Both the position numbers and the translations under genes were made by a program. Positions 1-5,862 of a stretch of DNA of 8,068 nucleotides are shown here, in pieces (positions within the stretch are counted from its first letter, which is position 1; every line of letters begins with the position of its first letter). The notes under the pieces were generated by a model. The model was not told where the DNA came from. It saw only the letters and a program-made list of their open reading frames with translations, and made no database searches. The stretch comes from JAJPJG01 sp034667645 (lineage in GTDB: Bacteria > Verrucomicrobiota > Verrucomicrobiia > Chthoniobacterales > Chthoniobacteraceae): positions 1 through 8,068 of the forward strand of contig JAXDQV010000160.1 in NCBI GenBank assembly GCA_034667645.1, read 5' to 3'.

Positions 1-202
1 ATATCCCGTTGTCGGCTTTGTAGGCTTCACAAGCCACCTCCATCGCCTGTATTTCACCGCGCGCGCGCGACATTGCCGCCTTTTTCCGCGCAACGCCGGA
101 AAGCTGCAACGCGATGCTCGCCAGAATGGCGATGACCGCCATGACCACGAGCAATTCGACAAGGGTGAAAGCCGTGCGGCGTGTGGGGGGAGTGGTAAAC
201 AT
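1..202 (-). CDS. Type II secretion/type IV pilus pseudopilin (GspG-like), N-terminal part, cut by window edge
   Basis: The first 67 residues of a prepilin-like protein are visible; the rest lies beyond base 1. It starts with a short basic leader (MFTTPPTRRTA), then the class III signal sequence FTLVELLVV and a hydrophobic helix to about residue 35, with the conserved Glu at position +5 of the mature form. Prepilin peptidase should cut between A11 and F12; the -1 residue is Ala rather than the usual Gly, which the enzyme family tolerates. The next segment (RKKAAMSRARGEIQAMEVACEAYKADNGY, residues 39-67, split here only as a description of a basic then amphipathic helix ending in a tyrosine-containing turn) fits GspG major pseudopilins, where a similar helix leads to the YxxDNGxYP loop. 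It lies 12 bases downstream of the GspF-family gene and is probably in the same operon. No Shine-Dalgarno is seen before the ATG. The family is secure; whether it is GspG or another pseudopilin cannot be settled from this fragment. Confidence 0.85.
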   Translation of the reverse strand, partial: MFTTPPTRRTAFTLVELLVVMAVIAILASIALQLSGVARKKAAMSRARGEIQAMEVACEAYKADNGI

Positions 203-214
203 ATTCAAATAGTG

Positions 215-1513
215 CTAACCCCCGGCTCCACCTTGCATGCTCTGGATGATTGTGATCAGCGGCATGAAAAGGGCGATGACGATCGTTCCGACCACGACGG
301 CGAGGAACACGATCATGATGGGCTCCAGCATGGAGACCAATCCCGACACGGCATTGTCCACTTCGTCATCATAGACCTCCGCGATTTTCAAAAGCATCTC
401 CGGGAGCTGTCCGGTCTCTTCACCGACGTCGATCATGCTGATCACCATCGGCGGAAACACGTTGCTCGCCTCCAGCGGATGCACGATGGACTCACCCTCC
501 TTGACCGCGTCGTGCACCTTCGTGATCGCGTCAGAAATCACCGAGTTCCCGGCGGTTTCACGAGTAATGTTCAGCGCCTGCAGGATCGGCACGCCGCTGG
601 TGACGAGCGTCCCCAGCGTGCGCGTGAAGCGCGAGATCGAACTTTTTCGGATCAAATCGCCAAACAGAGGCGCTTTCAGTTTCACCCGATCGATGGTCAC
701 CCGTCCGTTTTCAGTGCGGGCAAACAATTTGTAAGCGATGACACAAACAATCACGACCCCGAGGATGATGAAGATGTGATTCTTCAAGATGTCGCTCAAG
801 TCGATGACGAATTGCGTCAAGGCTGGCAGCGGTTTCCCGCCGAGCATGTCTTTAAAAATCTGCTGGAACTTCGGCACGATGAAGACCAGCAGAAAGCCCA
901 TGATGGCGATCGCGATGAAGAGCACGATGATCGGATACATCATCGCGCCGACCACTTTGTTTTTGATCTTCTGCGCCTTCTCCTGGAACTCCGCGAGCCG
1001 GTTCAAGACCAGTTCGAGCACACCTCCGAGCTCGCCGGCCTTCACCATGTTGATATAGAGCTTGTTAAAGATCTTCGGGTGTTGCGCGAGGCTTTCGGAA
1101 AACGTGCTGCCGCCCTGCACCGCCTCGGAGAGGTGGTTGATCGTTGCTTTCAACGCCAGGTCTTTTTCCTGTTTTCCGAGCACCGACAATCCGCGCAAAA
1201 GCGGCAGGCCGGCATCAATCAACGTCGCGAGCTGCCGCGTGAAAATCATCAGGGTCTTGCCCTTCACCGTCTTCTTTTTGAAGAAACTCCCGCCAGCCTT
1301 CTTGGTGGCCGGTGTTGCGGCCGCAGTCGCCTTCACAGCCTTGCCCGCTTTTTTCGCTCCCTTGGCGCCGCCCTTCCCTTCCTCGACCACGCTTGTCGGG
1401 AAAAATCCCGATTGACGCAGATGCGCGACGACTTCGTTGGAGGTCCCTGCTTCGAGCACGCCGGCCGATTCCTGACCGCGCGCATCGAGAGCTACATAAT
1501 TGAATTTTGCCAT
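215..1513 (-). CDS. Type II secretion system F family inner-membrane protein (GspF/PilC-like)
   Basis: Polytopic inner-membrane platform protein of the type II secretion/type IV pilus machinery, which couples the cytoplasmic ATPase to pseudopilus assembly. The 432-residue product starts MAKFNYVALDARG, the usual opening of the family, and then carries two T2SSF repeats. The first (about residues 88-212) has FTRQLATLIDAGLPL and the VKAGELGG motif; the second (about 290-418) has FTRTLGTLVTSGVPI and DVGEETGQL. Membrane segments are predicted near 191-213, 245-263 and 397-418. Residues 45-86 form an unusual Ala/Lys/Gly-rich stretch between the N-terminal domain and the first repeat. I chose ATG at 1513 over an in-frame TTG at 1543 because the family opening begins at the ATG and the extra ten residues are not family-like. 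The start lies 96 bases downstream of queD and the stop is 12 bases before the pseudopilin gene. Length is typical (about 400 residues). GspF, PilC or a Verrucomicrobia-specific paralogue cannot be told apart without the rest of the locus. Confidence 0.93.
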   Translation of the reverse strand: MAKFNYVALDARGQESAGVLEAGTSNEVVAHLRQSGFFPTSVVEEGKGGAKGAKKAGKAVKATAAATPATKKAGGSFFKKKTVKGKTLMIFTRQLATLIDAGLPLLRGLSVLGKQEKDLALKATINHLSEAVQGGSTFSESLAQHPKIFNKLYINMVKAGELGGVLELVLNRLAEFQEKAQKIKNKVVGAMMYPIIVLFIAIAIMGFLLVFIVPKFQQIFKDMLGGKPLPALTQFVIDLSDILKNHIFIILGVVIVCVIAYKLFARTENGRVTIDRVKLKAPLFGDLIRKSSISRFTRTLGTLVTSGVPILQALNITRETAGNSVISDAITKVHDAVKEGESIVHPLEASNVFPPMVISMIDVGEETGQLPEMLLKIAEVYDDEVDNAVSGLVSMLEPIMIVFLAVVVGTIVIALFMPLITIIQSMQGGAGG

Positions 1514-1533
1514 GTGCAGAAGGGGTGGAACTT

Positions 1534-1555
1534 GCGACTGCAAAAATTAAGTCGC
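1534..1555. repeat. Inverted repeat upstream of the GspF-family gene
   Basis: Perfect 6-base arms GCGACT (1534-1539) and AGTCGC (1550-1555) are separated by an A/T-rich 10-base spacer. The spacer holds the -10 element of the putative promoter described separately, so the repeat could be an operator or a leader hairpin. It could also be chance: 6-base arms at this spacing are not rare in GC-rich DNA. Confidence 0.35.
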
Positions 1556-1572
1556 GCTCCTCACCTTGTCGA
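1544..1572 (-). promoter_or_regulatory. Possible sigma-70-like promoter for the gspF-pseudopilin pair
   Basis: Reading the minus strand, TCGACA (1572-1567, 5 of 6 to TTGACA) is followed after exactly 17 bases by TAATTT (1549-1544, 3 of 6 to TATAAT). A transcript would start near 1537, about 24 bases before the ATG at 1513. Its position just after a possible terminator and at the only wide gap between queD and gspF is reasonable. The -10 match is poor, so this is tentative. Confidence 0.3.
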
Positions 1573-1580
1573 GCCTTTGG

Positions 1581-1607
1581 AAAAAAATGTCCGCTCGCCG
1601 GCGCACA
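1581..1607 (-). terminator. Possible weak intrinsic terminator after queD
   Basis: On the minus strand, right after the queD stop codon, an imperfect 20-base hairpin (1607-1588; outer stem TGT/ACA, one G-G mismatch, then an inner CGC/GCG stem) is followed directly by seven Ts (1587-1581). The U-tract is convincing; the stem is short and interrupted. If real it would separate the que genes from the secretion genes. Confidence 0.4.
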
Positions 1608-1609
1608 GG

Positions 1610-2071
1610 CTATCGCGGATCCGAATATTCCGCCCAGGAACTGCTCGTCTCCCACAGGCGCACTTTGAGGATGCGAACCGCGGCGCGCACCGGATACGCG
1701 GTCGCGCCGCTCATGGCGTATTTCTCGAGTTCGGAGGTGAAGAATTCGTGCATGCGGCGCGCCATCACTTCGGTGGTTGGATCGGTATCCTGGAACCCGA
1801 TCACGCGCTCGCCGTAAGCGTTTTTGAAATCCGTATATTTCGGATCGGCGGTGTTGATGCACATCGAATGGTCGAGCGATTCCAGGAAATCACGCATCAA
1901 ATCCTTGATCGCCTTGAAGTCGCAAACCATGTCGCTTGCGTCGAGCTCGTCGGCCTCGAGCGTAAACTCCACTTTGCGCGTGTGGCCGTGCGGAAAGCGG
2001 CATTTTTCCGGGTGCTTGGACAGCATGTGCCCGCTTTCGATTTCAAATGTTTTACAAATGCGATATGGCAT
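1610..2071 (-). CDS. queD: 6-carboxy-5,6,7,8-tetrahydropterin synthase (QueD)
   Basis: Converts 7,8-dihydroneopterin triphosphate to 6-carboxytetrahydropterin, the first committed step towards 7-deazaguanines, in the cytoplasm. The 153-residue protein has the whole signature of the 6-pyruvoyl-tetrahydropterin synthase superfamily: zinc ligands H15 (in IESGHML), H28 and H30 (in CRFPHGHTRK), catalytic C24 in the same motif, the second active-site histidine H68 in LDHSMC, and the pterin-binding Glu E141 in the C-terminal LWET. C24 placed four residues before HGH is the QueD arrangement. It is slightly longer than typical QueD (about 120-145) because of a loop around residues 78-100 and a short tail. 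The ATG lies only 3 bases after the queE stop, so translation is probably coupled. The linkage to queE, queC and queF settles the choice of QueD over a biopterin-pathway PTPS. Confidence 0.95.
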   Translation of the reverse strand: MPYRICKTFEIESGHMLSKHPEKCRFPHGHTRKVEFTLEADELDASDMVCDFKAIKDLMRDFLESLDHSMCINTADPKYTDFKNAYGERVIGFQDTDPTTEVMARRMHEFFTSELEKYAMSGATAYPVRAAVRILKVRLWETSSSWAEYSDPR

Positions 2072-2074
2072 CGG

Positions 2075-2770
2075 CTACGTCCCTTTTGTGTTGCCAAAGA
2101 GATCGATGTGCAAGCGTGCGCAATAGCGATACCCGCGCGTCTTGCAGGCCTCGGCCAGCATCGCGCTGCGAGCCCGCAGCGCCGCGGAATCCGTGCCTTC
2201 CGGCATCAACAGGATTTTGAAAGCAGGAATCGGAACGGCAATTTCCGCCACCAGCGCCTCGATCTCCTCGACCTCGCCTAATGCTGAAACGACAAACTTC
2301 AGTTGATACGGATACCGTGCGACCCATTCGCGCAAAATCTCCGGCCGCACTCGCGCAGTTTCGTGGCGCTCGATCCATTCCGGACTGATCTCGCCCGCGG
2401 CCGGCGTTGAGCTGGCGAGCTTGGGACTGATCGAGGCGAGATCGCACTCGATTCCGTTCGGCGCGATCGTCCCCGCCGTTTCAATCGTGATGTGCTTTCC
2501 GAGGCCTCGCAGGCGCGCCGCGAGTTCGCCAAGGCCGCGCGCGATCATGGGTTCCCCACCGGTGAGCACGCAATGTTTCGCCGGAAATCGCGCCACGCGC
2601 TCCACGATTTCCTCAAGACCCATCTCGTCGCCTTCCGGCGACCAGGAGCTGTATTTCGTGTCGCACCACGTGCAGCGCAAATTGCAGCCAGCCGTCCGCA
2701 CGAAAACCGACGGCACACCGGTCAGCTCTCCCTCGCCCTGGATCGAGTAAAAAATTTCCGAGATTAACAT
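2075..2770 (-). CDS. queE: 7-carboxy-7-deazaguanine synthase (QueE), radical SAM
   Basis: Radical SAM enzyme that contracts the ring of 6-carboxytetrahydropterin to 7-carboxy-7-deazaguanine, using S-adenosylmethionine, Mg2+ and a 4Fe-4S cluster. The 231-residue protein opens with ISEIFYSIQGEGELTGVPSV, the standard QueE start. The cluster ligands C29, C33 and C36 lie in CNLRCTWCDTKY, the CxxxCxxC form. The SAM-binding TGGEP is at 70-74 and the strand ITIETAGT at 94-101, followed by SISPKL at 113-118. The C-terminal LLMPEGTD and LHIDLFGN also fit the family. Length is normal. The ATG overlaps the end of queC by 7 bases (ATGTTAA read on the minus strand), so the ribosome finishing queC can restart here; no separate Shine-Dalgarno is needed or evident. 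Product goes to QueC, encoded just upstream. Confidence 0.96.
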   Translation of the reverse strand: MLISEIFYSIQGEGELTGVPSVFVRTAGCNLRCTWCDTKYSSWSPEGDEMGLEEIVERVARFPAKHCVLTGGEPMIARGLGELAARLRGLGKHITIETAGTIAPNGIECDLASISPKLASSTPAAGEISPEWIERHETARVRPEILREWVARYPYQLKFVVSALGEVEEIEALVAEIAVPIPAFKILLMPEGTDSAALRARSAMLAEACKTRGYRYCARLHIDLFGNTKGT

Positions 2771-3459
2771 GCCGCAGGCTTCGGCGGGAGCGGCGCGGCG
2801 GTTTCATACCGCGTCGGATCGGGGATGTCCGCGAGCAGAAAGGCTTCGCGCCGTTCCACGCAAGTCCCGCACGCCCCGCAGTGGAATTCGCCCCCTTTGT
2901 AGCATGACCAGGTGCGTGCGAAATCCACCCCGAGCTCCGCGCCTCGCGAAACGATTTGCGCCTTGGTCATGGCGATGAATGGCCGGAGAAGCTCGATCTC
3001 CGCGTAGGTGCCGAGCCGCATCGCGTCGGACATCGCCTGCATGAATACTTCGCGGCAATCCGGGTAAATCGCGTGATCGCCGGCGTGCGCGGCGATGACC
3101 AGCCCCTTCGCGCCGCGGCTCTCGGCGAACCCGGCCGCGACCGAAAGCATGATGCCGTTGCGAAACGGGACGACCGTCGCTTTCATTGTTGCCTCCTCGT
3201 AATGGCCATCGGGAATCGCGCCACCGCCTTTCAACAAATCGGATTTAAACAACTCTGCAACAAAGTTTAAACGAATGATGCCATGGGCGATTCCCAGCTT
3301 TCGGCAGTGATGGCCCGCGTGCGGGATCTCCCTGTGATTATGTTTTGCGCCGTAATCAAAACTCAGCGCCGCGCGCACGATGTGCTGCCTTGCCGCCTCG
3401 TGCAAGGCGCAGACGGAATCGAGTCCGCCACTCAACAACACGACGACGTTTTTTTTCAC
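2764..3459 (-). CDS. queC: 7-cyano-7-deazaguanine synthase (QueC)
   Basis: ATP- and ammonia-dependent enzyme that turns 7-carboxy-7-deazaguanine into preQ0 (7-cyano-7-deazaguanine) through an adenylated intermediate and an amide. The 231-residue protein has the PP-loop SGGLDS at residues 10-15, the family motif SFDYGAKHNHRE at 33-44, PFRNGIML at 98-105, and the four zinc-binding cysteines C186, C194, C197 and C200 in SCYKGG...CGACGTC. Length is typical. The start is a GTG at 3459 whose last two bases form part of the queF stop codon (4-base GTGA overlap), which fixes the start and implies translational coupling. The last seven bases overlap queE. A Pro/Ala-rich tail after residue 220 is not conserved in the family. 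Confidence 0.96.
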   Translation of the reverse strand: MKKNVVVLLSGGLDSVCALHEAARQHIVRAALSFDYGAKHNHREIPHAGHHCRKLGIAHGIIRLNFVAELFKSDLLKGGGAIPDGHYEEATMKATVVPFRNGIMLSVAAGFAESRGAKGLVIAAHAGDHAIYPDCREVFMQAMSDAMRLGTYAEIELLRPFIAMTKAQIVSRGAELGVDFARTWSCYKGGEFHCGACGTCVERREAFLLADIPDPTRYETAAPLPPKPAAC

Positions 3460-3893
3460 GAGGGCGAGGCCAGCCCGTCCGGAAAGGCCGCATCCACCGT
3501 GACGCTGATCCCGCCGCGCGCGGCGAAGGCGCCGTGGACGAGCGCCTTTCGTGGACTGCAGGCTTTCAAAAGATCACTGAGGATGCGGTTGACGATTTCC
3601 TCGTTGAAACTGCGCGTCTGTCGATACGAGGCGAGGTAGAACTTGAGGGACTTCGTCTCGATGCAAAGTGCATCCGGCACATACTCGATAGTGATCTCCG
3701 CGAAATCCGGCTGGCCGGTGACCGGGCACATCGAGGTGAATTCGGGGCAGTCAAAACGGATCCAGTAGTCGCGCTGCGCATGCGCGTTTTGAAAAGTGTC
3801 GAGCGTAGCGGAAGTGGGCGCCGCGGGGTATTCCGCCGCCGGTTTGCCGAGCAATCTCAGGTTCGCGTATTTCCCTTTTTTCGTTGCCGGCAT
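3456..3893 (-). CDS. queF: NADPH-dependent 7-cyano-7-deazaguanine reductase (QueF, preQ1 synthase)
   Basis: Reduces the nitrile of preQ0 to the aminomethyl group of preQ1 with two NADPH, the only known biological nitrile-to-amine reduction of this kind. From the ATG at 3893 the protein has 145 residues, the short unimodular (B. subtilis-like) form. Catalytic C56 sits in FTSMCPVTGQPDF with the proton donor D63; the QueF signature ETKSLKFYLASYR follows at 79-91, where E79 is the expected substrate contact. An in-frame GTG at 3938 would add 15 residues; an AGGAGG sits two bases before it, which is tighter than normal, while no Shine-Dalgarno precedes the ATG. I prefer the ATG because the distance to the LLG motif matches other QueF proteins, but the start is uncertain. 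First of the four que genes; its stop overlaps queC by 4 bases. It lies 75 bases after the GH113-like gene. Confidence 0.95.
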   Translation of the reverse strand: MPATKKGKYANLRLLGKPAAEYPAAPTSATLDTFQNAHAQRDYWIRFDCPEFTSMCPVTGQPDFAEITIEYVPDALCIETKSLKFYLASYRQTRSFNEEIVNRILSDLLKACSPRKALVHGAFAARGGISVTVDAAFPDGLASPS

Positions 3894-3968
3894 GAGGCGA
3901 TCACGCTGTCGCACCCTTCCGTCGCTGTCAACTTTCACGCCCTCCTGTTCGATGCGTTCTCTATTGGT

Positions 3969-4958
3969 TCATTTGTCCGCCCAATACTTCGCGATCAGCT
4001 TTTTCAAAACGGGCGTGCGCAAGTCAAACGTCTCCGCGTGATCCATCGGAAGGTCGGGATACCATTTCCACCAGAACATCCCCGCCAGAAACGGATAATG
4101 GCCTCCCATCTGCAACGCCTCCTCCACGCACCGCGCCTGCACCGTGGCCGCATTCGCGTTGCCCTGATGATGAAAGTCCCACGGCTCGACAGCGGCCCGT
4201 TCGTTTTCGTTGTAGCCGATCTCGGTAAAGAGCACCGGCTTTCCGTATTGCCGCGACAGCGCCCCGAGCTTTTCCATCCACGGCCGCCAGCCGGTCTCGA
4301 TCTGCCGCGCGCTCGGGTTTTCCGCCTTCGTCAGCGGGAAATACGCGAGCACGCCGATATAATCGACTGCATCCCAAAACGGCACTTCGCCGACCGTGTC
4401 CCAGTTCGCGCCGTAAACGATTTTGCCATGAAATTCGCGCCGCGCCGACGCGATGATCTGCCGCCAGCGCGCATCAAATTTCACCGCATGGGAATATTCG
4501 AGTCCGACGCAAAGCGTCTCCGCGCCATGCTCCTGCGCGAGCCGCGCCATCTGCGTCATCCATTTTTCGTAATCGCTGAAAAAGCGCCGCCAGCCTTCGA
4601 TTTTCGCGAAATCAATTTCCCCGCGCCACAGCCATGGCGAACCCCAATACGCGATGTGTGGCACGAGCATCACGCGCAAACCGCGCTCGCGCGCCCAGTC
4701 GAGCGGCTTGGTGATATAATCGGGCTCCGGATCGCTGGAAAACTGCAGGCTTCCGTCGGTCTGGATGCGCGCATACGGATGAATGGCGATGGCGTTCGCC
4801 CCGAGCGCTTTGACTTCGTCGAGCGCCGCCGCCATCTGCGGAGTCGCCCATTCCTCCCCCCAGGTCTGCGCGGAAATCGTGATGCCTTTTATAAAATCCG
4901 CCGCGTGCGACGACCAGCAGCAGCCGGCCCAAAGCAGTGCCGGGAGAAGTCTGCGCAT
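3969..4958 (-). CDS. Secreted TIM-barrel glycoside hydrolase, GH113-like
   Basis: Probable exported glycosidase of the GH113 family, whose characterised members are beta-mannan hydrolases; the substrate here is unknown. From ATG 4958 the protein has 329 residues. Residues 1-19 look like a signal peptide (MRRLLPALLWAGCCWSSHA, cut before A20 or D21). Mature sequence begins FIKGITISAQTWG, and the barrel follows with ANAIAIHPYA (54-63), LRVMLVPHI (94-102), the acid/base candidate E154 in LCVGLEYSH, and the nucleophile candidate E246 in VLFTEIGY. The end, GMFWWKWYPD (293-302), is characteristic of GH113. In-frame starts at 5000 (ATG) and 5030 (GTG) would lengthen the N-terminus and spoil the signal peptide layout, although AAGAAG precedes the ATG at 5000. 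The WAGC run (10-13) is a poor lipobox, so a lipoprotein is possible but less likely. The gene is 77 bases behind yggS and 75 ahead of queF; nothing around it handles polysaccharide. Confidence 0.8.
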   Translation of the reverse strand: MRRLLPALLWAGCCWSSHAADFIKGITISAQTWGEEWATPQMAAALDEVKALGANAIAIHPYARIQTDGSLQFSSDPEPDYITKPLDWARERGLRVMLVPHIAYWGSPWLWRGEIDFAKIEGWRRFFSDYEKWMTQMARLAQEHGAETLCVGLEYSHAVKFDARWRQIIASARREFHGKIVYGANWDTVGEVPFWDAVDYIGVLAYFPLTKAENPSARQIETGWRPWMEKLGALSRQYGKPVLFTEIGYNENERAAVEPWDFHHQGNANAATVQARCVEEALQMGGHYPFLAGMFWWKWYPDLPMDHAETFDLRTPVLKKLIAKYWADK

Positions 4959-5035
4959 TCGCGAAATGTGTGCAGCCTGCTCGTTCAAAACAACCGCCAT
5001 CTTCTTGCCGCGAGCGCTCGTCAGAGCCACTGGTT

Positions 5036-5758
5036 TCAGTCGAGATCCTCAGTCGCCGGGGCGCGAAATGCCTTCCCGTTGCGTGCGCCAAAAATCGCCG
5101 TCCCGACGCGGACGAGCGTTGCGCCTTCTTCGATCGCGACCGCGAAATCCCCGCTCATTCCCATCGAGAGGTGCGGGAGCCCGATGCCGCTTTCGCGCTG
5201 CAATTGGTCCCGCAACTCACGCAGCGCCGCGAAGTATTTCCGCGACATCTCTGCTTCGGTGGCGAGCGGCGCAATGGTCATCAGCCCCTCGATTTGCACG
5301 CGCGCCAGCGCGAGGAGTTGCTCGAGACTGGCGCATATCTGCGCGGGCTTGAATCCGAACTTGCTCGCTTCGCCAGCGACATTGACCTCGAGCAAAACAC
5401 GCGGACGCGCGCCCGCTTCCGCAGCCATGCGATCAAGATCCTGCGCGAGCGCGAGCGAATCAATTCCGTGAAACAACTCAAATAGCGGGAGCGCATGCCG
5501 GATTTTGTTTTTCTGGAGATGCCCGATGAAGTGCCAGCGCGTGCGCGCGGGCAGCAGTGGGATTTTCACCCGAGCCTCCTGCACACGGCTTTCGCCAAAT
5601 AATAGTTGTCCGGCATCCAGCGCCTCGTGGACCGATTCCGGCGGGTGCGATTTCGAGACCGCGACCAGCTCGACCTCGCCGGGCGCCCGACCCGATTTCG
5701 CCGCAGCGTCGGCGATCGTTCCGCGCACCTCAGCCAGCTTCTCGAAAATCGCAGACAT
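5036..5758 (-). CDS. yggS: Pyridoxal phosphate homeostasis protein, YggS/PROSC family
   Basis: Cytoplasmic PLP-binding protein of the alanine-racemase-like fold type III, without known catalytic activity, that helps keep free PLP and amino/keto acid pools balanced. The 240-residue sequence has the PLP lysine K36 in LVAVSKSHP, HFIGHLQKNK at 76-85, LEVNVAGEASKFGF at 123-136, LSMGMSGDF at 197-205 (phosphate-binding region) and VRVGTAIFG at 216-224. All are diagnostic. One motif departs from consensus: FGESRVQE (54-61) where most members read FGENYVQE. Length is normal. The ATG at 5758 is fixed by the conserved opening. It is the first gene of the leftward series, and its 5' leader would contain the stem-loop at 5794-5829 if transcription starts to the right of it. 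Confidence 0.95.
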   Translation of the reverse strand: MSAIFEKLAEVRGTIADAAAKSGRAPGEVELVAVSKSHPPESVHEALDAGQLLFGESRVQEARVKIPLLPARTRWHFIGHLQKNKIRHALPLFELFHGIDSLALAQDLDRMAAEAGARPRVLLEVNVAGEASKFGFKPAQICASLEQLLALARVQIEGLMTIAPLATEAEMSRKYFAALRELRDQLQRESGIGLPHLSMGMSGDFAVAIEEGATLVRVGTAIFGARNGKAFRAPATEDLD

Positions 5759-5776
5759 CGTGATGACGCGACTATT

Positions 5777-5792
5777 ATTTCGGATCGGGAAT
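5777..5792. promoter_or_regulatory. LysR-box-like imperfect palindrome
   Basis: ATTTCGGATCGGGAAT is symmetric at 12 of 16 positions, with ATT/AAT ends and a central GATC, and contains a T-N11-A spacing. LysR-type regulators commonly bind such a sequence between their own gene and a divergent one, which is exactly this location (yggS leftwards, lysR-type gene rightwards). The TATTAT just left of it (5774-5779) resembles a -10 element for the rightward gene, but no good -35 is present. Confidence 0.35.
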
Positions 5793-5793
5793 C

Positions 5794-5829
5794 GAGGAAA
5801 GCAGGAAGGCGTATTTTCCTGCTTCCCTC
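5794..5829. repeat. Long stem-loop in the divergent yggS/LysR intergenic region
   Basis: Arms of 14 bases (5794-5807 and 5816-5829) pair at 13 of 14 positions around an 8-base loop (5808-5815). The single mismatch is A-C on the plus strand but G-U on the minus strand, so RNA read leftwards into yggS would form an uninterrupted 14-pair hairpin. Neither side is followed by a T-run, so it is not a normal intrinsic terminator. It may be an extended operator or a leader structure of yggS; the sequence alone does not decide. Confidence 0.6.
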
Positions 5830-5862
5830 ATCCAATATTCAGGCGCATTTTCCGCGCACGGC

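Noticed and set aside
58..69. (CG)6 alternating run, possible Z-DNA or slippage tract
   Set aside because: It lies inside the pseudopilin coding sequence, encodes a normal SRARG stretch and is short for this base composition.
212..2281. A 689-codon open frame on the plus strand
   Set aside because: It runs antisense to gspF, queD and queE, has a His/Arg/Asp-rich composition typical of a complement frame of GC-rich genes, and shows no domain or motif. The opposite-strand genes are all recognisable.
3894..3968. preQ1 riboswitch upstream of queF
   Set aside because: I could not find the short C-rich/A-rich hairpin-pseudoknot pattern of class I in this 75-base gap; it is also inside a probable operon. 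A covariance search would be decisive.
4950..4975. Lipoprotein signal in the GH113-like protein
   Set aside because: The run WAGC has Trp at -3 where Leu, Val or Ile is expected; an ordinary signal peptide ending SHA fits better.
3345..5471. A 708-codon open frame on the plus strand
   Set aside because: Antisense to queC, queF, the GH113-like gene and yggS; Arg/Pro/Ala-rich with no recognisable motif. An artefact of codon bias on the true strand.
5794..5829. Intrinsic terminator between yggS and the LysR-type gene
   Set aside because: The genes diverge, so no transcript needs to end here, and no T-run follows the stem on either strand.
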